A stretch of DNA of 64,000 bases from Janthinobacterium sp. Lineage in GTDB: Bacteria > Pseudomonadota > Gammaproteobacteria > Burkholderiales > Burkholderiaceae_D. The stretch is from NCBI GenBank assembly GCA_003133225.1, contig PKWL01000015.1:1-64000 (forward strand). Direction: 5' to 3'. The notes under the pieces are model-generated. The model worked only from the letters and a program-made list of their open reading frames with translations, did not search any database and had not been told where the DNA came from. The translations under genes and the position numbers were made by a program. Of the stretch, positions 54,366 through 63,377 are shown piece after piece. Numbering within the stretch: position 1 is the stretch's first letter; each line of letters starts with the position of its first letter.

Positions 54366-54512
54366 TTAAATATAGTATTTAACTTCACCAAACCCAAGCA
54401 TTGATTTTCGTCAAAGAAATATTTCTAATTAATCGACTTGGGCCATTCAATCAAACCCGGGGCCGCAGTTTCCATGAATATATATTCATTGCATTATTTG
54501 ACGCTTGTCAAA
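54366..54512. promoter_or_regulatory. Divergent control region with four A+T-rich dyads
   Basis: Between tadE and flp lie four inverted repeats in 150 bp: TTAAATA-TAG-TATTTAA (54366-54382), AGAAATATTTCT (about 54415-54426), the perfect 16-bp ATGAATATATATTCAT (54474-54489) and TTTGAC-GCTT-GTCAAA (54497-54512). The region is far richer in A+T than its surroundings. It probably contains the promoters and regulator sites for both divergent units, possibly including H-NS-type silencing. Confidence 0.5.
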
Positions 54513-54748
54513 AAGAATTTTTGCATTCATGAAACACTTCATTTGTCGAATGAGACAAAGGCAAAGGCGGCAACAGCAGTGGCTAGGAAAGTCTGCAAAT
54601 GCCCTAGTGCAATTGTAAGGGGCGATTAGTAAAAATTCGTCGCTGTGGCGATGCCGTGAAGTAGCAGTCGGCGGGACTGTTTCCATCGAGCATTCTTTGC
54701 AACAAAGACTTGACTCCGTTAGTTTCAACTATGAAAAGGAAAATGACC

Positions 54749-54919
54749 ATGAGCTTTATCAAAAACTTCATTTGCGAGGAAGACGGCGTGACGGCGATCG
54801 AATACGGTTTGATCGCCGCATTAGTTGGCGTTGCCATCGTCACCGCAGTGACTGGACTGGGAACGGAACTCAACGCAGTGTTTAACAACGTAGTTCTCAA
54901 GCTGACGCCGGGCGCGTAG
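54749..54919 (+). CDS. flp: Flp type IVb pilin
   Basis: This 56-residue pilin is the main structural subunit of Flp pili. The leader ends EEDG and the mature part begins VTAIEYGLIAALVGVAIV, with the Glu at +5 and the hydrophobic stem; the mature pilin is about 45 residues. The ATG at 54749 has aagga 10 bases upstream; earlier in-frame ATGs (54731, 54743) give longer leaders. It is the first gene of the plus-strand tad locus, followed by a hairpin that may stabilise its abundant mRNA. Confidence 0.92.
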   Translation: MSFIKNFICEEDGVTAIEYGLIAALVGVAIVTAVTGLGTELNAVFNNVVLKLTPGA

Positions 54920-54943
54920 GGGCGCTGCAGCGTAAGCAGGGCC

Positions 54944-54996
54944 GCTGACAACAAGGTGCACAAGCCATTTCGCGCTTTGGACAACTTGTTGTCAGC
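54944..54996 (+). terminator. Hairpin after flp
   Basis: Perfect 12-bp arms (GCTGACAACAAG and CTTGTTGTCAGC) with a 29-base loop lie 25 bp after the pilin stop. Without a T-run it is more likely a partial terminator or mRNA 3' stabiliser, keeping pilin transcripts in excess over the downstream tad genes. Confidence 0.6.
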
Positions 54997-55215
54997 GTTC
55001 GCCCCCTGTGATATGGCGAAAAAATGAGTCTGCCTGAGCTAGCCTGCACCGATATCGGTGCGGCAGGGTCGGCGCATGACGCCTAGGGCCCCCGCGATTA
55101 GGCTTGGGCTGGCGTAAATCCATTGCAATATAGTCAATTGATAGCCTAACCGCGGCGGCCCTATTTGACCAGCCGGTCGAGACCATGTCGGAAAACGAAT
55201 CGAAGCGAGGATTGA

Positions 55216-55821
55216 ATGCATCATATCGGCACTGGCATCAGTACTATCAGCGTCCTTTGTGCCGTCTGGCTCGGCCTTCTACTTGCGGGCGCATCCTGGA
55301 CGGATGCCCGCAGCCGCCGCATTTCCAATAAGCTCGTGCTTGCCGGTGCGCTCACCGGTCTTGCCCTCAATACGCTTCTACCCGTGGGCGACGGGCTTTT
55401 CAGCGCGGCTCCTGGAGGGCTAGGCTTTAGCGGCGCACTTGGGGGGGGCGCCGTGGGCCTCGGCTTACTACTGCCTTTTTATTTACTGCGAATAATGGGA
55501 GCGGGCGACGTCAAGTTGATGGCCATGGTCGGCTCTTTTCTCGGACCCGCCTCCATTCTCGGCGCCGTGCTCATGGCATTGCTTGCCGGGGGCATCCTCG
55601 CCCTTGCCGTGGCCTTCTGGAAAGGAATCGTGCGCAGCACTCTGGCGAACGTTCGCTCCATGCTCATCAACACGCTACTGAGCGCCCTGTCGGGGCCGGC
55701 CAAGCCGATTGAAAGGCTGCCCGCTGCGCCTGCGGCCACGCTGCCCTACGCCTTGGCCATTGCGGCTGGCACCGTCGGACAAATTTTGTTAGCGCGCGAT
55801 GGCCATGCTCTTTTTTTGTAA
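55216..55821 (+). CDS. tadV: Flp prepilin peptidase (TadV/CpaA)
   Basis: This 201-residue membrane aspartyl protease cleaves the leader of Flp and TadE-type subunits. The two catalytic Asp are visible in SWTDARSRRISN and in IMGAGDVKLMAM. Six membrane helices can be drawn. It lacks the N-methyltransferase domain present in PilD, as usual for TadV. ATG 55216 has gcgagg upstream. It follows the pilin hairpin and starts the machinery part of the operon. It is longer than minimal TadV by a C-terminal extension of some 40 residues. Confidence 0.92.
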   Translation: MHHIGTGISTISVLCAVWLGLLLAGASWTDARSRRISNKLVLAGALTGLALNTLLPVGDGLFSAAPGGLGFSGALGGGAVGLGLLLPFYLLRIMGAGDVKLMAMVGSFLGPASILGAVLMALLAGGILALAVAFWKGIVRSTLANVRSMLINTLLSALSGPAKPIERLPAAPAATLPYALAIAAGTVGQILLARDGHALFL

Positions 55822-55869
55822 GCGAATCACCGCCCACCCACAATCTGATTTTGCATCTAAAAGGCAACC

Positions 55870-56490
55870 ATGAACCCATCCTCTCGCCCTTCCCATTCGG
55901 AGCCAATTCGCGTTTTCACGGGAGTTCTGATGGCGTTCCTTTGGGGCTGGTTTGCCTATCGCCATGTGGCAGCGTTTCATCACACGGGGGCATGGGCCTA
56001 TCTGTTGGTGAGTATTTCAGAAACGGTCACCGCCGCATTTTTTTTATTTCGCAGCGCGCCGGCCAGCGTGTCATCCGATCCGCTCGATTGGCTGTTCGCC
56101 ATCGCGGGAACTTTTGCGCCACTGCTTCTTGCTCCCGCAGCATGGGGGCTCTTGCCTGCCGCCAGGCATCTCATCATCGCCGGCACGGCCTTACAGATTA
56201 TCGGTTTGGCCTCACTTAATCGCAGCTTTGCCCTAGTCGCCGCGAAGCGCGAGGTCAAAACGAGAGGCATGTATCAAATCGTGCGCCATCCCATTTACGC
56301 CAGCTACCTGCTGATTTTTACTGGATATATCCTGGCAAACACGACGTGGATGAACGTTATTCTCTACCTCATGACGTTGGGGCTGATGTTGGTTCGCTTA
56401 CGCCGGGAAGAAGTGCATCTGGTGCTCGATCCGGCGTACGCCAACTATATGCAGCAAGTACGTTATCGCGTCATCCCGTTCGTATTTTGA
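55870..56490 (+). CDS. ICMT/PEMT-like membrane methyltransferase
   Basis: This 206-residue protein has four to five membrane helices and the C-terminal signature of isoprenylcysteine carboxyl methyltransferases and phospholipid methyltransferases: GMYQIVRHPIYASYLL and EEVHLVLDPAYANYMQQVRYR, the latter with the Glu-Glu near the SAM site. The substrate is unknown. It is inserted between tadV and the AAA ATPase in the same direction, 48 bp after tadV. Because TadV lacks the methyltransferase part of PilD, methylation of a pilin or another envelope component is conceivable but unproven. Confidence 0.8.
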   Translation: MNPSSRPSHSEPIRVFTGVLMAFLWGWFAYRHVAAFHHTGAWAYLLVSISETVTAAFFLFRSAPASVSSDPLDWLFAIAGTFAPLLLAPAAWGLLPAARHLIIAGTALQIIGLASLNRSFALVAAKREVKTRGMYQIVRHPIYASYLLIFTGYILANTTWMNVILYLMTLGLMLVRLRREEVHLVLDPAYANYMQQVRYRVIPFVF

Positions 56491-56545
56491 GACTGGCGAT
56501 AGCGACCATCGCAACCCTGGCCATGCGCGTACGAGGAATTTGAAC

Positions 56546-57868
56546 ATGCTCTCATCTCAAATGGAACGCAACGTCATCAGCATCAAGCCGGACTCCGCAC
56601 TATTGCCGCGCGCGCCGCGCACAATAGAGGAAACTGGCCTGCCATTCCTGTTCTTGGTCAATTTGGTCGCCAAGATCCTATTTCTGCGCGGTCAAGTGCG
56701 GCTAGCCGACCTTGCAGAGCACCTTAAACTGTCCGTCAGCCTGCTCGATCCGCTAACGCTGTTCATGCGCAGTGAGAAGCTGTGCGAAGTCACGCGCCGT
56801 GGCGGCAGCGGTACCGATGCCGATCTCACCTACCACCTTACCGATCTGGGCCGCATCCGGGCATCAGAATTTCTGAACGGCAATGCCTATTCGGGTCCCG
56901 CTCCGGTGACCCTGGCCGCCTATTGCGCGCAAGTAGAAGCACAAAGCGTGATGCAGATGGGCATCATGCGCGCGGACGTGGCCAACATATTTGAAAACGT
57001 CGTGGCCAACCCGATCGTTCTTGAACAATTGGGGGCCGCCATGAACTCACGCAGCGCCATGTTTGTGCACGGCCCGGCCGGCAGCGGCAAGAGCTTCCTG
57101 ACCAAGCGCCTGGCGGGCTTGTTAAAGGGCAATATATCGGTGCCTCATGCCATCATGGTCGATGGCGAGGTCATACAGATTTACGACCCCGTTGTGCATC
57201 ACCCCGTTGAGGGCGCCGCAATACAAGTCGGTGCATTCGATAAGCGCATGGTTCTAGATACCCGCTGGATGCGGTGCAAGCGGCCAACCGTTCTAACGGG
57301 CGGCGAACTCACGCTCGGCATGCTCGACCTGCAAGCCGATCCGGCCACCCGCTCTTACCAGGCGCCGCCCCATCTCAAGGCCAACAACGGTCTTTTCATC
57401 ATCGATGACCTGGGCCGTCAACGCTGCTCTGTGCCTGAATTGATGAACCGTTGGATTGTTCCAATGGATGCTCGCGTGGATTATCTCTCGCTGCATACCG
57501 GCTACAAGTTTTTGGTGCCGTTTGATGTCATCGTCGTGTTTTCTTCCAATTTCCCGCCTGAACAGCTCGCCGACGATGCCTTTTTGCGCCGCCTTGGCAA
57601 CAAGGTCCATGTCGGACCGCTGACGGAATCACAATATGAACGATTATTTCGTCAAGTGTGCGAACAATATGGAATAGCCCGCTGTGACCACGCCTTCCAT
57701 TACCTGCTGCATGAACATCATTATAAGGAAGGACGCCCACTTCTCGCTTGTTACCCGCGTGACATCCTGGCGCAGGTGCGCAATCTCGCCCGCTACGAAG
57801 GAAGGATTGCGAGCCTAAATGAAAGAGTGCTCGACTGGGCATGGAATAATTTTTTTATCGGTGCCTAA
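56546..57868 (+). CDS. AAA-type ATPase with winged-helix-like start
   Basis: This 440-residue cytoplasmic protein has an N-terminal domain (about 30-115) resembling a winged helix (VRLADLAEHLKLSVSLLD ... LTYHLTDLG), then an AAA domain with Walker A GPAGSGKS (about 176-183 here), Walker B LFIIDDLGR and a sensor-like IVVFSSNFPPE. ATG 56546 has agga upstream; a TTG at 56540 is possible. ATPases of this type are often found in tad loci of Burkholderiales. Its role is not known; it may regulate or remodel the assembly complex. It is separate from the TadA motor and TadZ. Confidence 0.78.
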   Translation: MLSSQMERNVISIKPDSALLPRAPRTIEETGLPFLFLVNLVAKILFLRGQVRLADLAEHLKLSVSLLDPLTLFMRSEKLCEVTRRGGSGTDADLTYHLTDLGRIRASEFLNGNAYSGPAPVTLAAYCAQVEAQSVMQMGIMRADVANIFENVVANPIVLEQLGAAMNSRSAMFVHGPAGSGKSFLTKRLAGLLKGNISVPHAIMVDGEVIQIYDPVVHHPVEGAAIQVGAFDKRMVLDTRWMRCKRPTVLTGGELTLGMLDLQADPATRSYQAPPHLKANNGLFIIDDLGRQRCSVPELMNRWIVPMDARVDYLSLHTGYKFLVPFDVIVVFSSNFPPEQLADDAFLRRLGNKVHVGPLTESQYERLFRQVCEQYGIARCDHAFHYLLHEHHYKEGRPLLACYPRDILAQVRNLARYEGRIASLNERVLDWAWNNFFIGA

Positions 57869-57939
57869 TCCATCGCCAGCCAGGCCCGAATGGCCCGCAG
57901 CTCAACACCCATTGGCCCAATTGAAGGGGGACATGAAAA

Positions 57940-58776
57940 ATGCGAAATAGACGTTCTTTAATGATGATTGCCTTGGCCCTCATTTTGGCATCCGGCGCCG
58001 TCTTCGTGGCTGCGCGCTGGATCAATGCGCAAACCTCGGGGGCCACCAACAAGGTGGCCGTTGCCCTCGTCGATATCGGTCTCGGTTCCAGGCTGAGTAT
58101 GGACATGGTGCGCATGGTCGATTGGCCATCGAGCGCCATGCCGCCGGGCGCGATTGTGGACGCCAAGTTGGTCGAAACGCGCGTCGCGCGCACCAGCATC
58201 CAGCGCGGTGAGCCGGTGATGGAAAGCAAGCTGGCGCCGCCTGGCACCCAGGGCGGACTATCGGCCGTAGTTGCCGATGGCAAGCGCGCCATGACCGTGC
58301 GCGTCAACGACGTGGTGGGCGTGGCAGGATTCGCCCTACCCGGCAATTTTGTGGACATCTTGGTCAATACCCAGGAAGAAGGGGCAAAAAGCAATCCGAA
58401 CAAGGATCAAACCATTTCGAAAATCGTATTGGAGCGCATTCTGGTGCTGGCGATTGCCCAGGAATCGAGCCGCGACGAGACCAAGCCCAAAGTGGTCAAT
58501 GCCGTGACGCTCGAATTGACGCCCAGCCAAGCGGAAAAACTGGATCTAGCCCGTAGCGTCGGCACCCTCTCCCTCGTGCTCAGAAACCAGATCGACCCAA
58601 AACCTGTCAATACAGGCGGGGCCACCAAATTCACCCTGTTCGATGTCAAGGCGGCGCTTCCCGCGGCGAAGCCGCCGCCTATTCCAAAGCGCATCCCCGT
58701 ACGTCGCCCGCCGCCCTCCCCCGGAGAGCGAGTGGAGGTCATCAAAGGTCTAGACCGCACTACCCAACAATTTTAA
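57940..58776 (+). CDS. cpaB: Flp pilus assembly protein CpaB/RcpC
   Basis: This 278-residue protein is exported (signal anchor MMIALALILASGAVFVAARW) and has the SAF domain (about 45-110, VALVDIGLGSRLSMDMVRMV and ... GEPVMESKL) followed by the RcpC domain (about 120-230, VVGVAGFALPGNFVDILV). It helps gate or stabilise the secretin in the periplasm. The C-terminus is Pro/Arg-rich. ATG 57940 follows gggggac. The gene is followed 23 bp later by the secretin gene, the usual tad order. Confidence 0.93.
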   Translation: MRNRRSLMMIALALILASGAVFVAARWINAQTSGATNKVAVALVDIGLGSRLSMDMVRMVDWPSSAMPPGAIVDAKLVETRVARTSIQRGEPVMESKLAPPGTQGGLSAVVADGKRAMTVRVNDVVGVAGFALPGNFVDILVNTQEEGAKSNPNKDQTISKIVLERILVLAIAQESSRDETKPKVVNAVTLELTPSQAEKLDLARSVGTLSLVLRNQIDPKPVNTGGATKFTLFDVKAALPAAKPPPIPKRIPVRRPPPSPGERVEVIKGLDRTTQQF

Positions 58777-58799
58777 AAAAAGACCAAAGGGAGAATTCC

Positions 58800-60356
58800 A
58801 TGAGCAGTTTCCACAAGCGGACAAGAACGGCGGTATGGCGCATGGCATGGGCGCTGGCCGGCGTGTTAGGGGCGCCCCTGGCGCACGGCCAAGCAGCATT
58901 GGGAACGGGCGCGTCTGGCGCCGACCAAGCTCCTGGGGCCACCTCGAAACCGGTGAAACAAAGCGAAGCCGGCAAACGCCCGGCCGCGCTCATACAGGGA
59001 CCGCCCGTTGTGACGGGCAATGTCGAACTGGCGCCGCAAATCAACCTCTTTGAAGGGAAGTCGACCCTGATGCGCCTGCCCTACCCGGCAACCCGCCTTG
59101 CCGTCGGTGACGCCCGCATCGCCGACGTTATCTTGCTTCATCCGAGCGAGATGTATCTGCTCGGAAAATCCGTCGGATCCACCAACCTCATCTTGTGGAA
59201 CAAATTCAACGAGGCCACCATCATCGACATCACGGTCGGTCTCGATACCACGGCATTGCACGCTCAATTAGAACTGCTTCTGGCCGGCGAAAAAAATATC
59301 AAGATCACGCCAGCCGCCGATACCCTGATTATTTCCGGAACCGTATCCGATGTCGTCAAGGCCGACCAAGTCCTGGCCCTGGCGAACGCCTATATGCAAC
59401 GCAGCACACGCACTGCCCAGGCTGGCGGCCCCCCCCCAGTGGGTGCGCCCGGTCAGCCATCGTCGAATGCGTCGCGCGTCGTCAACATGCTCGCCATCGA
59501 CGCGCCGCAGCAAGTGATGCTGGAAGTAAAGGTCGCGGAAGTGTCGAAGACGCTGGTCGACCAGTTGGGCGCTAGCGTTGGGGCAAGCAAGACGAATGGC
59601 AGTTGGACCTACACGCTACTGTCGAATCTGCTCAGTGGAAGTCCCAGCCTGGCTAGCGCCCTCAACAACAAGACCGGCAGCTTTGCTACGCTCGATGCCC
59701 AAAAAAGCGACGGGCTGGTGAAAGTACTGGCCGAGCCAACGATCATGGCCATCAGCGGCCAGGAAGCGAGCTTTCTGGCGGGCGGAAAAATCTTCATACC
59801 GGTGAGTCAAAACAACAATGGCGGAGCCCAAACCATCACCCTAGAAGAAAAGGAGTTCGGCATCGCCGTCAAGTTCACGCCCACCGTCCTCGCGGGCGGG
59901 CGCATCAACCTCAAAGTGGCGCCCGAGGTGTCGGACCTGAACAAAGAGGGCATCGGCATCACGGTAACCGGTGCGACTACGACAGCAATCCTGCCTTCTT
60001 TCACCACCCGCCGCGCCACCACCACCGTCCAACTCTATGATGGGCAAAGCTTTGCCATCGGCGGTCTGATCAAAAATAACGTGACGACCAACATCAAAGC
60101 GCTTCCGCTGCTCGGTGAAATCCCCGTGCTTGGCGCCCTCTTCCGCAGCAGCAATTTCCAGACTGACCGATCGGAACTGGTATTCATCATTACGCCCCAT
60201 TTGGTCAAGCCACTAGCGCCCGACTACAAGCTGCCGACCGACCCTTACATCGAACCTAGCCGAGCGGAATTTTTTCTCGGAGGAAAAATGGAAGGCTCGC
60301 CCGCACCTCAAGCAAAAAGCCAGGCCGGGCGGCCGACCGGCTTTGAACTCAACTAG
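58800..60356 (+). CDS. cpaC: Tad secretin CpaC/RcpA
   Basis: This 518-residue outer-membrane channel lets the pilus exit. A signal peptide ends at AHGQ (residue about 30). Then come a BON-like domain and a secretin N domain (about 75-215), and the secretin domain (about 290-470) with VLAEPTIMAISGQEASFLAGG, the conserved FTTRRATTTVQLYDGQSFAI and the final LPLLGEIPVLGALFRS block. The C-terminal tail is Pro/Lys-rich. ATG 58800 has aagggaga upstream. Confidence 0.94.
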   Translation: MSSFHKRTRTAVWRMAWALAGVLGAPLAHGQAALGTGASGADQAPGATSKPVKQSEAGKRPAALIQGPPVVTGNVELAPQINLFEGKSTLMRLPYPATRLAVGDARIADVILLHPSEMYLLGKSVGSTNLILWNKFNEATIIDITVGLDTTALHAQLELLLAGEKNIKITPAADTLIISGTVSDVVKADQVLALANAYMQRSTRTAQAGGPPPVGAPGQPSSNASRVVNMLAIDAPQQVMLEVKVAEVSKTLVDQLGASVGASKTNGSWTYTLLSNLLSGSPSLASALNNKTGSFATLDAQKSDGLVKVLAEPTIMAISGQEASFLAGGKIFIPVSQNNNGGAQTITLEEKEFGIAVKFTPTVLAGGRINLKVAPEVSDLNKEGIGITVTGATTTAILPSFTTRRATTTVQLYDGQSFAIGGLIKNNVTTNIKALPLLGEIPVLGALFRSSNFQTDRSELVFIITPHLVKPLAPDYKLPTDPYIEPSRAEFFLGGKMEGSPAPQAKSQAGRPTGFELN

Positions 60357-60365
60357 GGAGTCATC

Positions 60366-60653
60366 ATGAACCATAAGCGCTTTCGTAGCAGAAGCGTGCC
60401 CTGCGCGGCGTTGTTGCTGATATTGGCAGGGTGCGTATCAACAACGCCGAATCTGGATCGCGATTTTGGCGCGGCCGTCAGACTGTTATACGCGCAGCAA
60501 ACCTTGAACCCGGACGCGTCGCGCAATACGGATTCCGTAGCAGGCATCGATGGCAAGGCGGCAAAAGGCGCCTATGACGAATATTTGAAATCCTACGCGA
60601 CGCCTGAGCCGCAGCAAAATGTGTTCACCATCGGCGTTGGTGGCGCTCATTAA
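60366..60653 (+). CDS. Tad-locus lipoprotein
   Basis: This 95-residue protein has a signal sequence with lipobox LAGC (Cys near residue 23), so it should be an outer-membrane lipoprotein. The mature part contains DFGAAVRLLYAQQTLNPDAS, VAGIDGKAAKGAYDEY and ends FTIGVGGAH, a pattern typical of small lipoproteins in Burkholderiales tad loci. It begins 9 bp after the secretin gene with ggag upstream and is probably a pilotin- or CpaD-like helper of the secretin. It is too short to be a full CpaD. Confidence 0.75.
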   Translation: MNHKRFRSRSVPCAALLLILAGCVSTTPNLDRDFGAAVRLLYAQQTLNPDASRNTDSVAGIDGKAAKGAYDEYLKSYATPEPQQNVFTIGVGGAH

Positions 60654-60802
60654 ATCTGGGTTTAACTGGTCGGCACAAAGGCTGTGATGATGAAAACGTC
60701 ATTACTTAAAGCAAAACGGCAATGCGGTGTGCGTCACCGTAAGGCATCGGGACGGCCGCCAACAGGGCTGCCACTCGCGCCCACTGGATCACAGGAGCTG
60801 AC

Positions 60803-61969
60803 GTGAAAATCTCCGTCGTATCACACGATGAAAAGTCTCTTTGGGAGATCGCCAGATTGCTGCGCGAGCGCAACCCGTCGGATGCGGTGAACGTCGTTTT
60901 CGGCGCATTGGAAAAGTTGGCCGGGCTCGCCGACCTCGCGTCGGCCAACGTGCTGGTCCTCGACCAGCCCTCGGTCGAAGGCGGCGATCTGGAGCGGCTC
61001 GAACGCTTAAGCCAGCTTTATCCGCGCATGGCCTTCATCCTGCTTTGTCCTCAGCAGCACTCGCCCGCGTTCCTCATCCAAGCCATGCGCGCCGGCGTGC
61101 GCGAGGTGTTGGCCTCTCCCGTTAGCTCCGCCACCCTGTATCCGGCCATCCAGCGCATTGAGGAAAAGCTCGACCACCAGTACCAGGCCAACGGCAAGGT
61201 GCTGGCGTTCGTTTCCTGCAAAGGCGGCAGCGGCGCCACCTTCCTTGCCACCAACCTCGGCTACGCCCTAGCCATGCAGGGCAAAGCCCGGGTGGCGTTA
61301 ATTGACCTTAATTTGCAGTTCGGCGATGCATCGCTGTTCGTCTCCGATCAAAAGCCGCTGGCAACCGTGGCCGACGTGGCCCGACAAATTCACAGGCTGG
61401 ACTCTTCGTTTCTCGCCTCTAGCATGCTCAACGTGACACCCAACTATGGTGTGCTGGCAGCCCCGGAAGATCCGACCCACGCCAACGATGTCAAGCCAGA
61501 ACATATTGATGTGATCCTGAGGCTGGCCCGACGCCAATACGACTTCGTCTTGCTTGACGTCGGTCGCAGTCTGGACGCCGTCAGCATCCGCGCGCTAGAT
61601 CAGGCCGACATGATCTTCCCCATCCTGCAAACAACCCTGCCTTATATCCGCGACGGCAAGCGTCTTCTGGGCATTTTCCGGTCCTTGGATTACCGCAACG
61701 ACAAGATTCACCTGATCGTAAACCGCCATGAAAAAGGCAACGATATCAAGCTGCACGATCTGGAGGCGGCCTATGGCGTAAAGATTTTCCGGACCATCCC
61801 CAACCACTATGGCGCGGCCGCCGCCTCGGTAAACCAGGGAGTGCCCATATTGAAGCTGGCCCGCAGCAGCCCGATTTCCAAATCCTTGCAAGAGTTTGCC
61901 AAGTCGCTGGCAGGAGCCGCTAACCCAGCCTCGCACAGTTGGCTATCGCGGGTTTTTCAACGCGCTTGA
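60803..61969 (+). CDS. tadZ: Tad pilus localisation ATPase TadZ/CpaE
   Basis: This 388-residue MinD-like protein places the Tad machine at the pole. An N-terminal receiver-like domain (about 1-125) without obvious phosphorylation residues is followed by a ParA/MinD ATPase domain with a deviant Walker A CKGGSGATFLATNLG, LIDLNLQFGDASLF and FVLLDVGRSLD. The GTG at 60803 has caggag upstream. It continues the order secretin-lipoprotein-TadZ-TadA of Burkholderiales loci. Confidence 0.92.
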   Translation: MKISVVSHDEKSLWEIARLLRERNPSDAVNVVFGALEKLAGLADLASANVLVLDQPSVEGGDLERLERLSQLYPRMAFILLCPQQHSPAFLIQAMRAGVREVLASPVSSATLYPAIQRIEEKLDHQYQANGKVLAFVSCKGGSGATFLATNLGYALAMQGKARVALIDLNLQFGDASLFVSDQKPLATVADVARQIHRLDSSFLASSMLNVTPNYGVLAAPEDPTHANDVKPEHIDVILRLARRQYDFVLLDVGRSLDAVSIRALDQADMIFPILQTTLPYIRDGKRLLGIFRSLDYRNDKIHLIVNRHEKGNDIKLHDLEAAYGVKIFRTIPNHYGAAAASVNQGVPILKLARSSPISKSLQEFAKSLAGAANPASHSWLSRVFQRA

Positions 61970-62000
61970 CGCCCCTTAAGCTGCCACAGGAGTAAATGCC

Positions 62001-63374
62001 ATGCCCCTAGAGAACATCGAGAACATCTCCATCCGCGACCGATTAGGTAGCGCCAATGACAAGGTGGCGTACGCCGGGCAGCGTCCGGGGGGCATTGATA
62101 ACCGCGCTTTCCAGGATCTAAAGCACCGTATTCATCAAGCCTTGCTTGACCGGGCCGACCTTGAAAGCATGCAGCGCCTATCCCATGAGCAGATTCGCGA
62201 CGAGCTCAGAACTCTGGTCGAACGCTTGCTCGAAGAGCAAGCCGTCGTCATCAACGACATCGAGCGCAAAAACCTGACCCGCGACATCCAAAACGAGATG
62301 CTCGGTTTCGGGCCGCTGGAACCTTTGCTGGCCGATCCGAGCATCTCTGACATTCTCGTCAACACCCACAAACACGTCTACGTGGAACGGCATGGCAAGC
62401 TTGAACTCACTGATGTCACCTTCAGCGACGATGCGCATCTCATGAAGATAATCGATAAGATCGTGTCGCGCGTCGGTCGCCGCATCGACGAGTCAAGTCC
62501 GATGGTGGACGCGCGCCTGCCTGACGGTTCACGCGTCAACGCGATCATTCCTCCGCTCGCCATCGATGGTCCCATCATGTCGATCCGCCGTTTTGCCGCC
62601 GAGCCGTTGCGCCTGGCCGATCTGGTGACGCACAGGAGCTTGACCGTCGAGATGGCGGAAATCTTGCAGGGATTGGGCAAGGCCAAGGTCAACATCTTAA
62701 TTTCGGGCGGCACGGGCAGCGGTAAGACCACCATGCTCAATGTGATCTCCGGCTTCATCGGCGCCTCCGAGCGCATCGTGACGATCGAGGATGCGGCCGA
62801 ACTGCAATTGCAGCAGCCTCATGTCGTGCGCCTTGAAACACGCCCGCCCAATATCGAGGACAAGGGCGAAGTGACCCAGCGGGCACTGGTGCGCAACGCG
62901 CTGCGCATGCGCCCGGACCGCATCATCTTGGGCGAAGTGCGCGGCGGCGAGGCCTTAGACATGCTGCAGGCCATGAACACCGGTCATGAGGGATCGATGG
63001 CAACCATTCATGCCAACACGCCGCGCGACGCGCTCACCCGACTCGAGAACATGATCAGCATGGCGGCCGCGAGCCTGCCAACCAAAGCCATGCGCCAACA
63101 GATCAGTTCTGCCATCAGCGTCGTCGTGCAGGTGGCGCGCTTGACAGACGGCAAACGCAAGGTCTTGTCAATCCAGGAGATCACAGGCATGGAAGGCGAA
63201 ATGATCATGATGCAGGAGATCTTTATCTTCAAACAGACGGGACTGGGAGAGCACGGCGCCATCATTGGGCATTTTTGTTCCACCGGGATACGCCCTAGAT
63301 TCCTGGAAAGGCTGCGCACCTTCGGCATATGCGTATCCGATAGCTTGTTTGACCCGACCCGACAGTACCACTAG
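62001..63374 (+). CDS. tadA: Tad pilus ATPase TadA/CpaF
   Basis: This 457-residue hexameric secretion ATPase powers extension and retraction of Flp pili. It has a helical N-terminal domain, the [19 protein letters not shown] motif, Walker [11 protein letters not shown] (about 230-240), the Asp box, Walker [21 protein letters not shown] with the catalytic Glu, and the His box [18 protein letters not shown] 62001 has caggagt upstream. All ATPase motifs are intact. It is followed by the tadB gene 3 bp later. Confidence 0.95.
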   Translation: MPLENIENISIRDRLGSANDKVAYAGQRPGGIDNRAFQDLKHRIHQALLDRADLESMQRLSHEQIRDELRTLVERLLEEQAVVINDIERKNLTRDIQNEMLGFGPLEPLLADPSISDILVNTHKHVYVERHGKLELTDVTFSDDAHLMKIIDKIVSRVGRRIDESSPMVDARLPDGSRVNAIIPPLAIDGPIMSIRRFAAEPLRLADLVTHRSLTVEMAEILQGLGKAKVNILISGGTGSGKTTMLNVISGFIGASERIVTIEDAAELQLQQPHVVRLETRPPNIEDKGEVTQRALVRNALRMRPDRIILGEVRGGEALDMLQAMNTGHEGSMATIHANTPRDALTRLENMISMAAASLPTKAMRQQISSAISVVVQVARLTDGKRKVLSIQEITGMEGEMIMMQEIFIFKQTGLGEHGAIIGHFCSTGIRPRFLERLRTFGICVSDSLFDPTRQYH

Positions 63375-63377
63375 ACT

